Assembly (NCBI RefSeq): GCF_029168945.1
Contig: NC_083601.1
Location: forward strand, 15,590,160-15,654,159
DNA from: Cannabis sativa
Lineage: Eukaryota; Streptophyta; Magnoliopsida; Rosales; Cannabaceae
Length of the DNA stretch: 64,000 bases
Reading direction: 5' to 3'
Every line of letters begins with the position of its first letter. Within the stretch, counting starts at the first letter, position 1. The notes under the pieces are model-generated. The model saw nothing but the letters and a program-made list of their open reading frames with translations. It did not search any database and was not told the origin of the DNA. The position numbers and the translations under genes are program-made. This document shows, one piece after another, positions 35,834 to 47,232 of the stretch.

Positions 35834-37756
35834 ATGTATGCTTCTGGCTCAAAGTCATCGAAGAAGAGTGGTAAGCGCCTGGCTACCCTCGAGGAGGTCT
35901 CCCTGGGGCCTGTTGCCCAGGAGGGGTACAAGTCTCGGGCGACCGGATGGGAAGCGGCCGAGCTTCACTCCACTCTGACCTGTCCCCACCAGTTGGAGAA
36001 CATTGTGGAGGTAGCTGGAATTAAGCCTTCCACATCAGGGACGTATCATCGGCCACCTCGCGACGCGGAGACGCCCAACCACAACTACGGCGGCTTCGGG
36101 GCCTGGAGCCAGACGCATCTGATGGCTGGGGCCATGCTTCCTCTTCAAGATTATTTTGTTAATTTTCTAGTTTTTGTCGGCCTTGTGCCATACCAACTTA
36201 TTCCCCAAGCATACCGCCTGCTTTCAGGCTTATTTATTTTTTATTCCGCCCGGGGATGGGGATCTCCCCGCCCGGCGGAAATTTTGTATTTTGATGAACT
36301 TGTTTCCGTCCCCAAAAAGGGGGACAAACTTAAGGATGGTTTTTACGGGTTCCGGGCCCATCCTGCTAACGAAGGGGTGGTCCCGTATAACAGGCAAACT
36401 CACGTTAAGGAGTATCGCCATCGTTTTTTCTTCTCCTCCGGGTTCCGGGCATTGGACCATTCGGAGCTCCTTACTGAGTGGGTGAGGATTCCTCCCTATG
36501 AACGGACTGAACCTACTCAGGCCTTTCTTTGCAGAGCCCAGGCCTTTGCCTCTTACGACTGGGCTGATCTTGACGTCGGGGGTCTGGTCACTACGGAGAA
36601 CTGCAGGAAGGCAAAACTCATCCTTCCGCATTAATCCGTGGAGGACTCTAACCTTTCCCGGGTTATCTGTCCCAACGTGAGGGTGCCGGTCGCGGAGAAG
36701 ACCTTCCAGGACGAGATCATTGCCACGGCAGAGAAGAAGTACTAGGAATACCTCTACCGGAAGGCCCAGGAGAAGGCGTACTCTAAGGCCCAGGCGACTT
36801 CCGGGAAGACACTTCGCGTGGGGAGCCCGGTGGAGAGAAGGAGTCAGGCGATTGCCAGGAAGCCCCTTCACATTAGGGATTCAACGGAGAGAAGGGCTCC
36901 CAGGCCACAGCCTTCGGCTCAGGAGCCGAACACTGGGGCTCCTGGTGCCAGCACTTGCAGCGCCGGTGGTAAGTCTCCTTTGGTAGTTCATTATGTTCCT
37001 TCTGTTGGCGAGTATGCCAGTCTTAGGCCCATAGGGTTCGACGAGCGCCTTTATAGATTTAGGATGCCCTCGACCCGATGGGGGGATCACTTGAAGGAAT
37101 TTTATTTTTCAAACTTAGGAGATTTCTTAGGTCGGTCCCGTATGGGTTCTGGTCCTCTGGAGCCTGTTCCCTTAGGTCATTCAGCTTACATTACATCCAG
37201 CTGGTTCCGGCCTTCGGACAGCTATCTCGGAGATGATGCTGCCAGCATAAAAATTCGGAACTTTGCTAGGGCCGAATTAGAGAGTCAGGGTAGGACTAGC
37301 TTGCTTGCCATATCTTGTGTTGGTGGTTTCCCACGGATGTTCTAACACTTGCTTTCTTTTGTTGTAGCAGGTGCTTCTATGGACGCCATTTTGGCCGAAC
37401 TTGCTGGGGTTCACACTCCTGAGGCTCCTCCTGCCTTTACTTCTTCCCCGATGGCCCCCGCTTTAAAGATTTCTTCCAGTGCTCCTCCAGACACTATTGA
37501 TTTAGTGGATGACGAGGAGGTGCTGCCGGGAGAAGGTCAAGAAAAGCAATGGGGCTTTTCTGAGGAAGTTGAAGAAGGTGCAGGAGGGCTCCAGGCTCTT
37601 CCTGAGGAAGCTGAAAAAAGTGAAGAAGAGCAAGAGATTGCTCTGATTCGCAAGCGTAAAGGCAAAATGATTACCAAATTTCGGGAGAAGAAGAAGAAGC
37701 TTGATGCCATGGTGGAGGCACGCATCGGACCTCGTCTCCCTCCGCGCATTGATTAG
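35834..37756 (+). pseudogene. Additional ORF of Tat element, 'putative gypsy type transposon' domain
   Basis: The start is MYASGSKSSKKSGK. The core at 36130-36300 (LPLQDYFVNFLVFVGLVPYQ, QAYRLLSGLFIFYS) fits the family called putative gypsy type transposon (Transposase_28), found as an extra ORF in Tat elements. The biochemical role is unknown. TAA at 36632-36634 and TAG at about 36743 interrupt the frame. An intron of about 81 bp (37290-37370, GTAGGA...GTAGCAG) then joins ARAELESQ to GASMDAILAELAG. The C-terminus is acidic, then lysine-rich with coiled-coil potential (IALIRKRKGKMITKFREKKK), ending at 37756. The gene is transcribed against its host element. Confidence 0.75.
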
Positions 37757-37933
37757 GCCGTTCGAGATTAACATAGTACAACCAGGACTTCACCCACTTC
37801 TCTTATGATTATATTATTTTTTTTATATATATTGGTTTATATACAGCTACTTTGAAACAATACATTTATATAGCTGTTTTTATTTTAAGGGGAGACAATT
37901 TGTAATGCCTGTCCCCCGGCCATTTGTATATAT

Positions 37934-38100
37934 TTTGACCTGCCCTTTAGGGCTAGGATATTTATACGTGATCTTTTTTTTTTACGCACATATTTCTCTT
38001 TTTTGACCTGTCCTTTGGATCAGGATTTTTATACTTATGCTTTTTATTTTTGTGCATACTCTTTTTGATCTGCCCTTTGGGTCAGGATATTTTACTTAGT
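37934..38100 (+). repeat. Three-copy short tandem repeat
   Basis: TTTTGACCTGCCCTTTAGGG-like units start at about 37934, 38002 and 38067. Each is followed by an AGGATATTTATAC-like string and a T-rich spacer. They lie between the extra gene and integrase. The rest of 37757-38254 shows no gene. Confidence 0.7.
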
Positions 38101-38254
38101 TTGTTTTCTGTCTGTCCATGCGGTATACCCTAGTACCCCCCTGAGTGGCATAGAAACTTTTGTTTTTAAGGCACTCAGTTTTATTCAACATGTGGAGGAT
38201 GTATATATTTAGACGGTACAAACTCTTTAAACAAAGTCTAAGTTACATTCTTGG

Positions 38255-40646
38255 CTATTGGTAATATTTTCTGAGGTGATCGGCATTCCAGGCTCTTGGC
38301 ACAATGGTTCCATCCATTCTTTTTAGCTTGTAAGTGCCTGAGCCGATTTCGTCCTCGATTTCATATGGTCCTTCCCAATTTGGCCCAAGTACCCCCACTC
38401 CGGGTTCCTGGGTGGCTGGGAAGACTCTTCTTAGGACCATATCCCCAATAGCAAATTTTCTGTTTTTAACCTTAGAGTTAAAATACTTGGTCACCTTCTT
38501 TTGATAAGCTGCCATCCGTATTTGAGACTCGTCCCGGAGTTCTTCAGCTTGATCCAAGGCCTCTTGAAGCAAAGCTTTATTCGTGGCTGGATCGTAAGTC
38601 GTTCTCCTGTGGGACGGGAATAACGTTTCTACCAGGACCATCGCTTCACAACCGTACGCCATTGAGAAAGGCAAGTGACCGGTCGTGGTTTTGGGGGTCA
38701 TCCGGTAGGCCCATAACACTCTTGGCAACTCTTCAGGCCAGTTGTTTTTGCAGGCCAACAGCTTTTTCTTCAAGGTGACCTTTAGGATTTTATTGACTGC
38801 TTCTGCTTGACCGTTTGTTTGAGGTCTGGCCACCGCGGAGAAGCTTTTCACTACTCCGTGTTGGTTGCAGAAGTCAGTAAATTCCCGCAATCGAATTGCT
38901 TTCCATTGTCAGAGACTATTTTGTGAGGCAAGCCATATCGACACACTATGTTTTTGATAACAAAGTCCAGTGCTTTTTTAGCAGTTATGGTCTTCATGGG
39001 CTCAGCCTCCGTCCATTTGGTGAAGTAGTCTACTGCTACTATTGCATACTTTACTCCTCCTTTTCCTGTTGGCAGGGACCCAATAAGATCTATTCCCCAT
39101 ACCGCGGAGGGCCAGGGACTAGTCATCAGGGTGATTTCATTTGGAGGAGCTCTCGGTATGTTCGCGAACCTTTGACACGAATCACACTTTTGGACGTAGT
39201 CTATGCAATCTTTTTTCATTGTTGGCCAGAAGTACCCTTGTCTCAATATTTTCTTTGAGAGACTGGGTCCTCCAGTATGATCTCCACAGAACCCTTCGTG
39301 GACCTCTAGCATGATTTGTCTAGCTTCAGGGTCCGATACACACCTTAAATAAGGCATGCTGAGTCCTCTTCGGTAGAGAATTTTATCCATCATTACATAA
39401 CGATGAGCCTGATACTGAATCTTCCGAGACAGTGCCCTTTCTTGGGGCAACTCACCTCTTGTTATGTATTTATGATGGGGACCATCCAGCTGGGTTCTTG
39501 CCCAACCGTTATCGTGGTCTCTTTTATTTTGATGCTTGGCTCTGCCAAGCGTTCCACTGGTACTACCCCCAGCTCTTCGATTTCGCTATCTGAAGCTAAC
39601 TTAGCCAGATAGTCCGCGTGAGCATTCTTTTCCCGGGGGATTCTTTCTATTTTGTAGTCCGTGAACTCGTGGAGTAATTCCCGGACTATTATTACGTACG
39701 CGGCCATTCGCTCGCTGCGAGTTTGGTATTCTCCAGATACCTGGTTTACAACCAGTTGGGAATCACTATAGACTTCCACTCTTTCGGCTCCTACGGCTTT
39801 TGCTAATTTCAATCCTGCTATTAGGGCTTCATATTCAGCCTCATTGTTTGAGGCTGCGAAGTCGAACGGTAAGGCCGCCTGGAGTCGCAGTCCGGTTGGT
39901 GATATCATTGCCACTCCGGCTCCGGAACCATTTTCATTGGAGGCTCCGTCTACAAATACTCTCCATGTGGGGATTGGCGGTACCGGCATATTCGCAGTTG
40001 CCTCGGCTTCGTTGCATTCAGTAATGAAGTCCGCCAAGGCTTGGCCTTTTATAGAAATTCAAGGTATGTAGTGCAAGTCGAATTGACTTAGCTCCATTGC
40101 CCACTTGAGGAGCCTTCCGGATGCTTCAAGTTTTTGGAGGACTTGCCGGAGCGGGTGGTTGGTCAGTATCTTGATCGGATGTGCTTGGAAGTATGGCCTC
40201 AATTTCCTTGACGTCATCAGGAGGCAAAAAACCAGCTTTTCAATGACTGGGTATTTTGTTTCGGCTCCTATCATGCGCTTACTGACATAGTACACAGGAT
40301 GCTGAGTTTTCTCTTCTTCCCGGACTAGGGCAGCGCTGACCGCGTGTTTGGAGACAGCCAAATAAAGAAATAGGTCTTCTCAGAGAACGGGTTTTGATAA
40401 GATAGGAGGCTTGACCATGTGCTCTTTTAGCTTTTTGAATGCCTCCTCGCACTCGTCCGACCATTCAAACTTTTGGCACTTCTTCAATATGTTGAAGAAG
40501 GGTATGCACTTGTCCGTGGACCGAGAGATGAAGCGGCTTAAGGAAGCTACCTTTCCAGTCAGGCTCTGCACATCTTTATGCTTTTTGGGAGATGGCATGC
40601 TCAGGAGAGCCTGGATTTTTTCCGGATTTGCCTCAATCCCTCTTTG
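38255..40646 (-). pseudogene. Tat pol remnant: RT end, RNase H, second RNase H, integrase
   Basis: Reading leftward on the minus strand, the end of RT comes first ([20 protein letters not shown], about 40640). The RT connection and first RNase H follow (HPVYYVSKRM, KILTNHPLRQVL) with an indel near 40370. The archaeal-type RNase H at 40037-39462 has FVDGAS, NNEAEYEAL, YSDSQLV and ADYLAKL. Integrase at 39450-38255 has the zinc finger H...CDSCQR, the catalytic region GIDLIGSLP, VSDNGKQF and the glutamate in NGQAEAVNK. A frameshift follows VSDNGKQFD at about 38885. The C-terminus ends ADHLRKYYQ. The stop at 39462-39464 separates RNase H from integrase. Confidence 0.88.
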
Positions 40647-40647
40647 A

Positions 40648-43600
40648 CTGACGATGGTGATCTTCCAACCGGAAAGTGAAGAACCATTTGTGTTTGTTGG
40701 TTCAGTTCAGGGATCTCGGATCCCGGTGATTTCGGCCATGTCAGCTAGAGATTTATTGCACGGCGGATGCTTAGGGTTTCTGGCCGTGGTGGTGGACACC
40801 ACTCGGCCAGATACCATTCGGCCAGAGGACATCAAAGTGGTTCGGGAATTTTTGGATGTTTTTCCCGAAGAACTTCCATGGTTACCACCTCAGCGAGAGA
40901 TTGACTTCGTGATAGACTTGGCACCAGGGGTGGAACCGGTTTCCAAAGCCCCGTATAGGATGGCTCCAGCTGAACTTAAGGAATTAAAGATTCAGCTCCA
41001 AGGGTTGCTTGACATAGGGTTTATTCGGCCCAGTGTGTCACCCTGGGGAGCCCCGGTTTTATTCGTCAAGAAGAAGGATGGATCTATGAGGATGTGCATC
41101 GACTATAGGGAATTGAACAAGCTGACGGTGAAGAATAAATATCCATTACCTAGAATCGATGACTTGTTCGATCAGCTTCAGGGGAAGACGGTCTTTTCTA
41201 AGATTGATCTCCGTTCGGGTTATCATCAGTTGAGAATCCGAGAGGAGGACATTCCGAAGACGGCTTTCCGCACTAGGTATGGACATTACGAATTTCTGGT
41301 TATGTCGTTCGGACTAACCAATGCTCCTGCAGTATTGATGGACTTGATGAATAGAGTATTCAAGGATTTCCTCGATATCTGTGTGATTGTGTTTATCGAC
41401 GACATCCTCGTGTACTCTCAATCAGAAGAGGAGCATGAGTTACATCTTCAGATGGTACTGCAACGGCTTCGGGAACATAAGCTTTATGCCAAGTTCAAGA
41501 AATGTGAGTTATGGCTATCTCAGGTGTCCTTCCTAGGGCACATTGTGAGCAAAGATGGGATCAAGGTGGATCCCGGGAAGATCGAATCCGTTAGGGATTG
41601 GCCGAGATCGAAGACAGTGACACAGATCAGAAGCTTCTTGGGTTTAGTTGGATACTACCGTAGGTTCGTGGAAGGGTTTTCAAAAATTTCAATGCCCCTA
41701 ACCGAACTTACAAAGAAAAATCAGCAGTTTATCTGGTCAGATAAGTGCAAAGCTAGTTTTCAGGAGCTAAAACTGAGGTTGATTACCGCTCCAGTGCTAG
41801 CTTTGCCTTCAGATAAGGAGAAGTTCGTAGTTTATTGTGACGCATCCAAACAGGGTTTGGGGTGTGTATTGATGCAAGCCGATCGGGTTATCGCTTATGC
41901 CTCCCGTCAGTTAAAGGATTATGAGCAGCGATACCCGACTCATGACCTTGAGTTGGCCGCGGTGGTTTTCGCATTGAAGATTTGGCGGCATTATCTTTAC
42001 GGGGAAAAGTGTGAAATCTATACCGACCATAAAAGTCTCAAATATTTCTTTACTCAGAAGGATTTGAATATGAGACAAAGGCGTTGGTTGGAATTAGTGA
42101 AAGATTACGACTGTGAGATCCTCTATCACCCCGGAAAAGCCAATGTAGTGGCCGATGCCCTGAGCAAAAAGGGTCCCGGGCAAGTAGCTAGTATGGTTCA
42201 GATCTCACCTCAGCTAGCAGAGGATATGGTTAGATCCAGCATTGAGTTTGTGGTAGGTCAGCTTCACAACTTAACGCTGCAATCTGACCTGTTGGAAAGA
42301 ATAAAAGTCGCTCAGAGGACGGATCCAGAGTTAGTGAAGATCAGAGATGAGGTGTTGGCTGGTCAAGCTAAAGACTTTTCAGTGTCAGACAGCGGGATGC
42401 TTTTGTATAAAGCTAGGGTTTGTGTTCCAAATAGTGTGGAACTTAGGAATGAGATCTTTGAGGAGGCTCATTCTACCCCGTATTCTCTGCATCCCGGCAC
42501 CACTAAGATGTACCAAGATCTTAAACCGTACTTCTGGTGGAGCGGTATGAAGAAGAATTTGGTAGAATTCGTATCGAGATGCCTCACTTGTCAGCAGATT
42601 AAGGCTGAACATCGAGACCACAGGTTGTTGCAGCCTTTAACCCTACCGGAATGGAAATGGGAAGATATCACGATGGATTTTGTGGTCGTTACCTAGGACC
42701 ACGGGTTTATTTGATTCCATCCGGGTAGTGGTGGATCGATTTACGAAATCGCTCATTTTCTCGCCGTTAGAACAACATTTACAGTGGATCAGTTGGCAGA
42801 GTTGTATGTCAGAGAGATAGTGAGACTTCACGGGGTACCGAAGTCTATAGTTTCGGACAGGGATCCGAAGTTCACCTCCAAATTTTGGCAGAGTTTGCAG
42901 CGAGCAATGGGTACAAAGCTGAAATTCAGTACAGCGTTCCATCCTCAGACAGATGGTCAGTCCGAAAGGACAATTCAGATATTGGAGGACATGTTGAGAG
43001 CCTGTGTTATGGACTTTGAAGGCTCATGGAATAAGTATCTACCGTTGATAGAATTTTCTTACAACAACAGTTATCAGAGTACGATAGGGATGGCTCCCTA
43101 TGAACTGTTATACGCTAGGAAGTGTAGATCTCCCATCCACTGGGATGAGACAGGGGAGAGGAAATACTTAGGTCCAGAGTCAGTGCAGCGAACCAATGAG
43201 GCAATAGAGAAGATAAAAGCTAGAATGCTTGCCTCACAGAGCAGACGTAAGAGTTACGAATCCGAAACGGCAGATGTTGAGTTCCAAGTAGGGGACCATG
43301 TGTTTTTACGGGTATCTCCAATGAAGGGGATCAAACGTTTCGGGAAAAGAGGCAAGTTATGCCCTAGAATTACAAGACCTTTCGAGATTCTCGAGAAGAT
43401 AGGTCAAGTGGCATATCGGTTAGCATTGCCTCCAGCCTTATCAGCAGTTCACAACGTATTCCATGTCTCGATGTTGAGAAAATACGTTTCAGATCCCTCT
43501 CATATACTCAGTTATGAGAGCCTAGAACTGCAACCAGACATGACTTATGAGGAACAGCCAGTGCAGATCCTTGATAGAAAGGATAAAGTCCTTCGGAATA

Positions 43601-43743
43601 AGACCATAGCATTGGTCAAAGTTCTCTGGAGAAACAGCAAGGTGGAGGAAGCCACCTTGGAGCTAGAGTCAGATATGAGAGCTCAATATCCAGAGTTATT
43701 CAGGTTAGATTTCGGGGACGAAATCCTTTTAAGGGGGGGATAG
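40648..43743 (+). pseudogene. Chromovirus pol: RT, RNase H, integrase, chromodomain-like tail
   Basis: The frame begins in the protease-RT spacer ([20 protein letters not shown]). RT follows with FIDDILVYS (about 41394) and MSFGLTNAP; the next residues are VLMD instead of the usual AFMD. RNase H has [21 protein letters not shown] and [10 protein letters not shown]. The integrase zinc finger is HPGTTK...CLTCQQIK. The frame stops at 42694-42696 in the catalytic core and resumes after frame changes at 42784 with HPQTDGQSERTIQ, so the first catalytic aspartate region is damaged. The tail (DRKDKVLRNKTIALVKVLWR, EEATLELESDMR) is chromodomain-like, a module that can direct integration to marked chromatin in this clade. 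Confidence 0.9.
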
Positions 43744-44871
43744 TTGTAAAGCCCGCTTAGTTTAATTTGGAAATTAGCAGTTAATTATGATTAATTATGA
43801 AAATTATTTATAACTATTTAAATAATTTATTATGCTGTTATTATTGAATTCAGAGATGCATTTTTATGTCATGTAGTAGTTTGCATAATTTTACATTCTG
43901 GTGCCCGGTATTTTGGAACCCGGTGTTTGGCTCAGTAGAAATCACAACTTAGTATGTTAGTAGTTTGGGACGGGTTTATTAGACATTGGGAATGTCGGGA
44001 ATGGTCGGGAATTTAGAATTTCCCAAAATACCCCTTTAGTGTTATTTATGTGGTTTTAGGGTGGAGGGGCAAATTGGTCTTTTTGCCCCATTATTAGTTT
44101 GTCTTTTAGTGATTTTTTATTAAATGAAAAATAAATGTTATTTATGATTTATTTGGCTGAAATGATATTGTTTTATGTTAAGTGGGTTGTTATTTCATTT
44201 TTACAAAACTCTACACTTAGAAAAAAATAGAAATTTCAAAGCTCTTTTCTCTCAAGCACTCTCTCTTTTTCGGCCCTCCTTGAGCAGCAAGGAAGTGGAA
44301 TTTTTCTTGGTGATTCAAGCTCATTTTGAGCAGATTTTGTGATCTCTATTTGCTAGTAAGCCTTCTTCATACTTCCTTAATGTTTCTTGAAGTTTTTAAG
44401 ATGAAAATGGTATGATGCATGCATGAATTTGTGGCTGTTGTTGCTATGTTTTTATGTTGTTTACAGAAGCTTAATTAGGTTTAAAATGAATGGATTATCT
44501 AGGTTTTAATGCATGCTTGCTATCTTGTTTAAAGCTATGGGTTTTTCTATGCAAAATATATGATTTTTGAAAGAAATTGTATAATCTGTTGCTGGGATGT
44601 TGCTGGATGTTTTTAGTTGTTTTCAGAGGTTATAATATGCTTGTTTAAGAGGATTTAAGTTGGTTTGAATGCATGTTAGGTGATTTTACTCAAGTTTGAG
44701 TTTAGAACTCAAAGCTTGAGCTCTAATGGTGATTTTTGATTGGGTGCAATCTGGGTGGTTTTGTTGCTGTAGAAATGTTCTAGGGGTTATATGGAATAGG
44801 TCTGGAAGGTTTGATTTGATTTGGGGTCGATTTGTGCAAGTTATAAATTTTTGATGTTGCTGCCTGCGAGG

Positions 44872-44908
44872 AACCGGAATTCCGGTTGTGCATCCGGAAT
44901 TCCGGATG
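44872..44908 (+). repeat. Two adjacent perfect palindromes in chromovirus LTR
   Basis: AACCGGAATTCCGGTT (44872-44887) and CATCCGGAATTCCGGATG (44891-44908) share the CCGGAATTCCGG core and lie three bases apart. Confidence 0.9.
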
Positions 44909-45294
44909 GGGTTCTGAATTTTCCCGCAACTGCATTCGGTTGGGCAACCTCTGCACGGTTGGGGAAAATTCGAAACCATAGATTTTCTCGATTTTATGTT
45001 TTACGGGGTATTGCCATGCTTTTTATCGATAGGGAAACTTTTAGTTCCTAGTTTAAGTCCGGGAAGTGATTTAGCGTGTCATTATAGTGTTGTGATTTTT
45101 ATGGTTTAGGAGCCCGTAATCCGCCGCGTTAGCTTAAAGTTCCAATCGGGTTGACCGGCACACCTGAATTCGGAATCCAGGTAAGATTAGTATAACAGTA
45201 TGCATATGTAAATTACATGTTTAGCGTGCATGTAGGAAGCCTGTTAGATTACATTAGTTATGTATGTTGGCTTCGAACCATCCAACCCTGTCAC

Positions 45295-45655
45295 GTCGGT
45301 ACAGGCTGGAGTATGACCAGCAGCTGGAGTATGACCGGTTCGAACGATCAGGCTGACACTTGGCTGGTGGTTCCGTACTATTGACGTATCCGGTCGGTAC
45401 ATGCTGGAGTATGACCAGCAGCCGGAGTATGACCGGTTCGACCGATCAGGTGGATATAGTAACACGTCTAAGACAGCCGGAGTATGACCAGGCCGAGTAT
45501 GACCGGTTCGACCGATCAGGCTGTTACGTGTCAATAGTACCGTCCCTATGAACGTTCAGAACTCAGTACCGTGTTGGACACGGCAGTAGTGACTCAGTAC
45601 CGTGTTGGACACGGCAGTAGTGGGACTCAGTATCGTGTTGGACACGGCAGTTAGG
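45295..45655 (+). repeat. Tandem repeats with hairpin units in chromovirus LTR
   Basis: GGAGTATGACC(A/G)G recurs six times (45307-45502), and GGTTCGA(A/C)CGATCAGG three times. A 30-bp unit ACTCAGTACCGTGTTGGACA... repeats three times at 45560-45655; each copy can fold as CCGTGT-TGG-ACACGG. Confidence 0.85.
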
Positions 45656-46095
45656 GTTATGATTAGGGGTATGGGCGTCTGATCATGACCATGATTATGT
45701 ATGAATATTATTATGCTTTTCTTACTGAGTCTGTCGACTCACAGTTCTACGTTTATGTGTAGGTAAAGGCAAGGCTAAAGCTGATGGACCGTGAGCGAGC
45801 TTATGAAGGTTGTACATGTCGGGGCGGTTAGGCCTGGAGAGTACGATCCTCGGGACAGCGAGGCTGATTTTGTAACTAGTCGCTAGGCGACAATTATTTT
45901 GTATAAACAGTTAAATCTTTTTGTAAATGATTTTGTAATCGGGATCCCGAGTCTTTTGTAATATTATTTTATAAGTTTAATTAAAAAGCAAAAATTTTAA
46001 TTAATCACGTTTTCCATAAACCTCGTTGATTAGCAACGAGCTGCACAGCATGTTTAAAAATCACGTAATACGCCTAAGTTAGTTAGGGTGTTATA

Positions 46096-46118
46096 GACAT
46101 AATAAAAATATTATTCAT
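46096..46118. repeat. Left stub of duplicated unit A
   Basis: GACATAATAAAAATATTATTCAT matches the start of unit B at 57294; the rest of unit A continues at 55123 after the inserted Gypsy. TTCAT (46114-46118) is the target duplication. Confidence 0.8.
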
Positions 46119-46616
46119 TGTAACGTCCTAATGCTAAGGCACGCTACAGTGCTTTTTCAATAATTGTGCAATCTTTGCTAATCAAAGAAATTTCCCGAAA
46201 AACGTGTCAAATTAAAACTTTTGCATTAAATACTAAACTTTGTAATTTAATAAAAAGTTTACAAGTGCCGGGATCCCGATTTTTAAAACTTTACAAACTT
46301 TACTTTTCAAGCATACATTCCAAAATATACAGATTTACAGGTCGCACAGCGACTTTCAAAATACAACTCCCAGATGTCCCGAGACCGAACACTCCAGGTC
46401 GCGCTGCTTTGACATGTACAATCTCACCCGAGCTCAGGTCCACTTCTGTTCAGCCTTCGCCTTTCCTTTACCTACACATGAAAGTAGAAACTGTGAGTCG
46501 ACAGACTCAGTAAGAAATGCATATAACATATCACATAAATTCTGACCTATAAATAGGCGCCCATACACCTATCTACAGGGCTTAACAGATGAGCAAGAAC
46601 GTTCTAACTGCTTGTG

Positions 46617-46890
46617 CTACTGACCATGATATCACTCCTACTAGCACTATAATCGTGCTGTAGGACCGACACTATGTTTGTGCCGCTATGATAGCATCAA
46701 TAGCATCCAAAAGTATGATTGGCCATGATATCACTCTTAACCAGTACGATGCCTGTACTGCTGAACCGACACAATGGTTGTGTCGCTATGATAGTACCAA
46801 AACATACTTTCCAGGGTGAATAACACTCTTAACCAGTACAATGCCTGTACTGCTGAACCGACACAATGGTTGTGTCGCTATGATATCACC
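46617..46890 (-). repeat. Hairpin-forming tandem repeats in LTR
   Basis: Three diverged units of about 100 bp contain CAGTACA-ATGCC-TGTACTG and CGACACAA-TGG-TTGTGTCG hairpins and ATGATATCAC. The same array is at 53184-53460 in the partner LTR. Confidence 0.85.
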
Positions 46891-47232
46891 CAAATACATA
46901 CAAAGATACACACAGCATGCATATATATATCATACATATACATACACCCAGATATTTATATCACACGTTATATTCAGTTCTTACCTGTTTTCCGAATTCA
47001 AACGTGCTGGCCGACCTGAACGGAAATCTCGTGCTAGATGGATGCCCTAATCACATTTTGAAACCGGGTAAGTTACATGATTCAAAACCCTAATCCCGGG
47101 AAACCCAAAACCAAAACCCTAGGTTCTGCTATACTCTTAATGGGTTATTCTAACTCTGGAAATGGGGAAACACCCAACCGAGGCATCAAAATGGCAAAAA
47201 TTGAGAAAATGAAAGGCCCGGGGAACCCTGCC

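Larger units (their letters stand above)
34069..40646 (-). mobile_element. Ty3/Gypsy Tat-lineage element, 5'-truncated, with an opposite-strand extra gene
   Basis: The 3' LTR is at 34069-34847 (minus strand TGTTGCCCC...GGTCAACA). A purine tract (GGGGGGTAAA) adjoins it. Then come a plus-strand extra gene (35834-37756) and minus-strand pol: end of RT, RNase H, a second (archaeal-like) RNase H and integrase. The second RNase H marks the Tat lineage, which is known for additional ORFs between pol and the 3' LTR, sometimes antisense. The element breaks off inside RT at about 40647, where an unrelated chromovirus begins, so gag, protease, most of RT and the 5' LTR are lost. Confidence 0.88.
40647..46095 (+). 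mobile_element. Ty3/Gypsy chromovirus (Tekay/Del-like), 5'-truncated
   Basis: Only the end of protease, RT, RNase H, integrase, chromodomain-like tail and 3' LTR remain. The left end is an abrupt fusion to Tat RT at about 40647; 5' LTR, PBS and gag are absent. A purine tract (AAGGGGGGGA, 43731-43740) precedes the 3' LTR (43745-46095). The LTR ends TGTTATA where related elements end TGTTACA. The C-terminal tail and pol sequence fit Tekay-type chromoviruses. Confidence 0.88.
43745..46095 (+). repeat. 3' LTR of the plus-strand chromovirus
   Basis: About 2.35 kb starting TGTAAAGCCCGC. It contains CT-rich leader-like sequence (44250-44280), paired palindromes (44872-44908), complex tandem repeats (45295-45655) and a stem-loop (45726-45741). 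No partner LTR is in the window, so its target duplication cannot be checked. Confidence 0.85.

Noticed and set aside
36230..36871. Long open frame on the minus strand across the Tat extra gene
   Set aside because: It is the complement of the plus-strand Transposase_28-like ORF; its residues show no domain.
45244..45551. Open frames on both strands with repeated residues
   Set aside because: They arise from the GGAGTATGACC tandem repeats of an LTR; no start context or homology.
45295..45655. CRISPR-like repeat array
   Set aside because: Units overlap and vary, spacers are not unique, and it sits in a plant LTR.
46816..47050. Small ORFs repeated in both LTRs (also at 53383)
   Set aside because: They overlap hairpin tandem repeats and are present only because the LTRs are duplicated; no coding signature.
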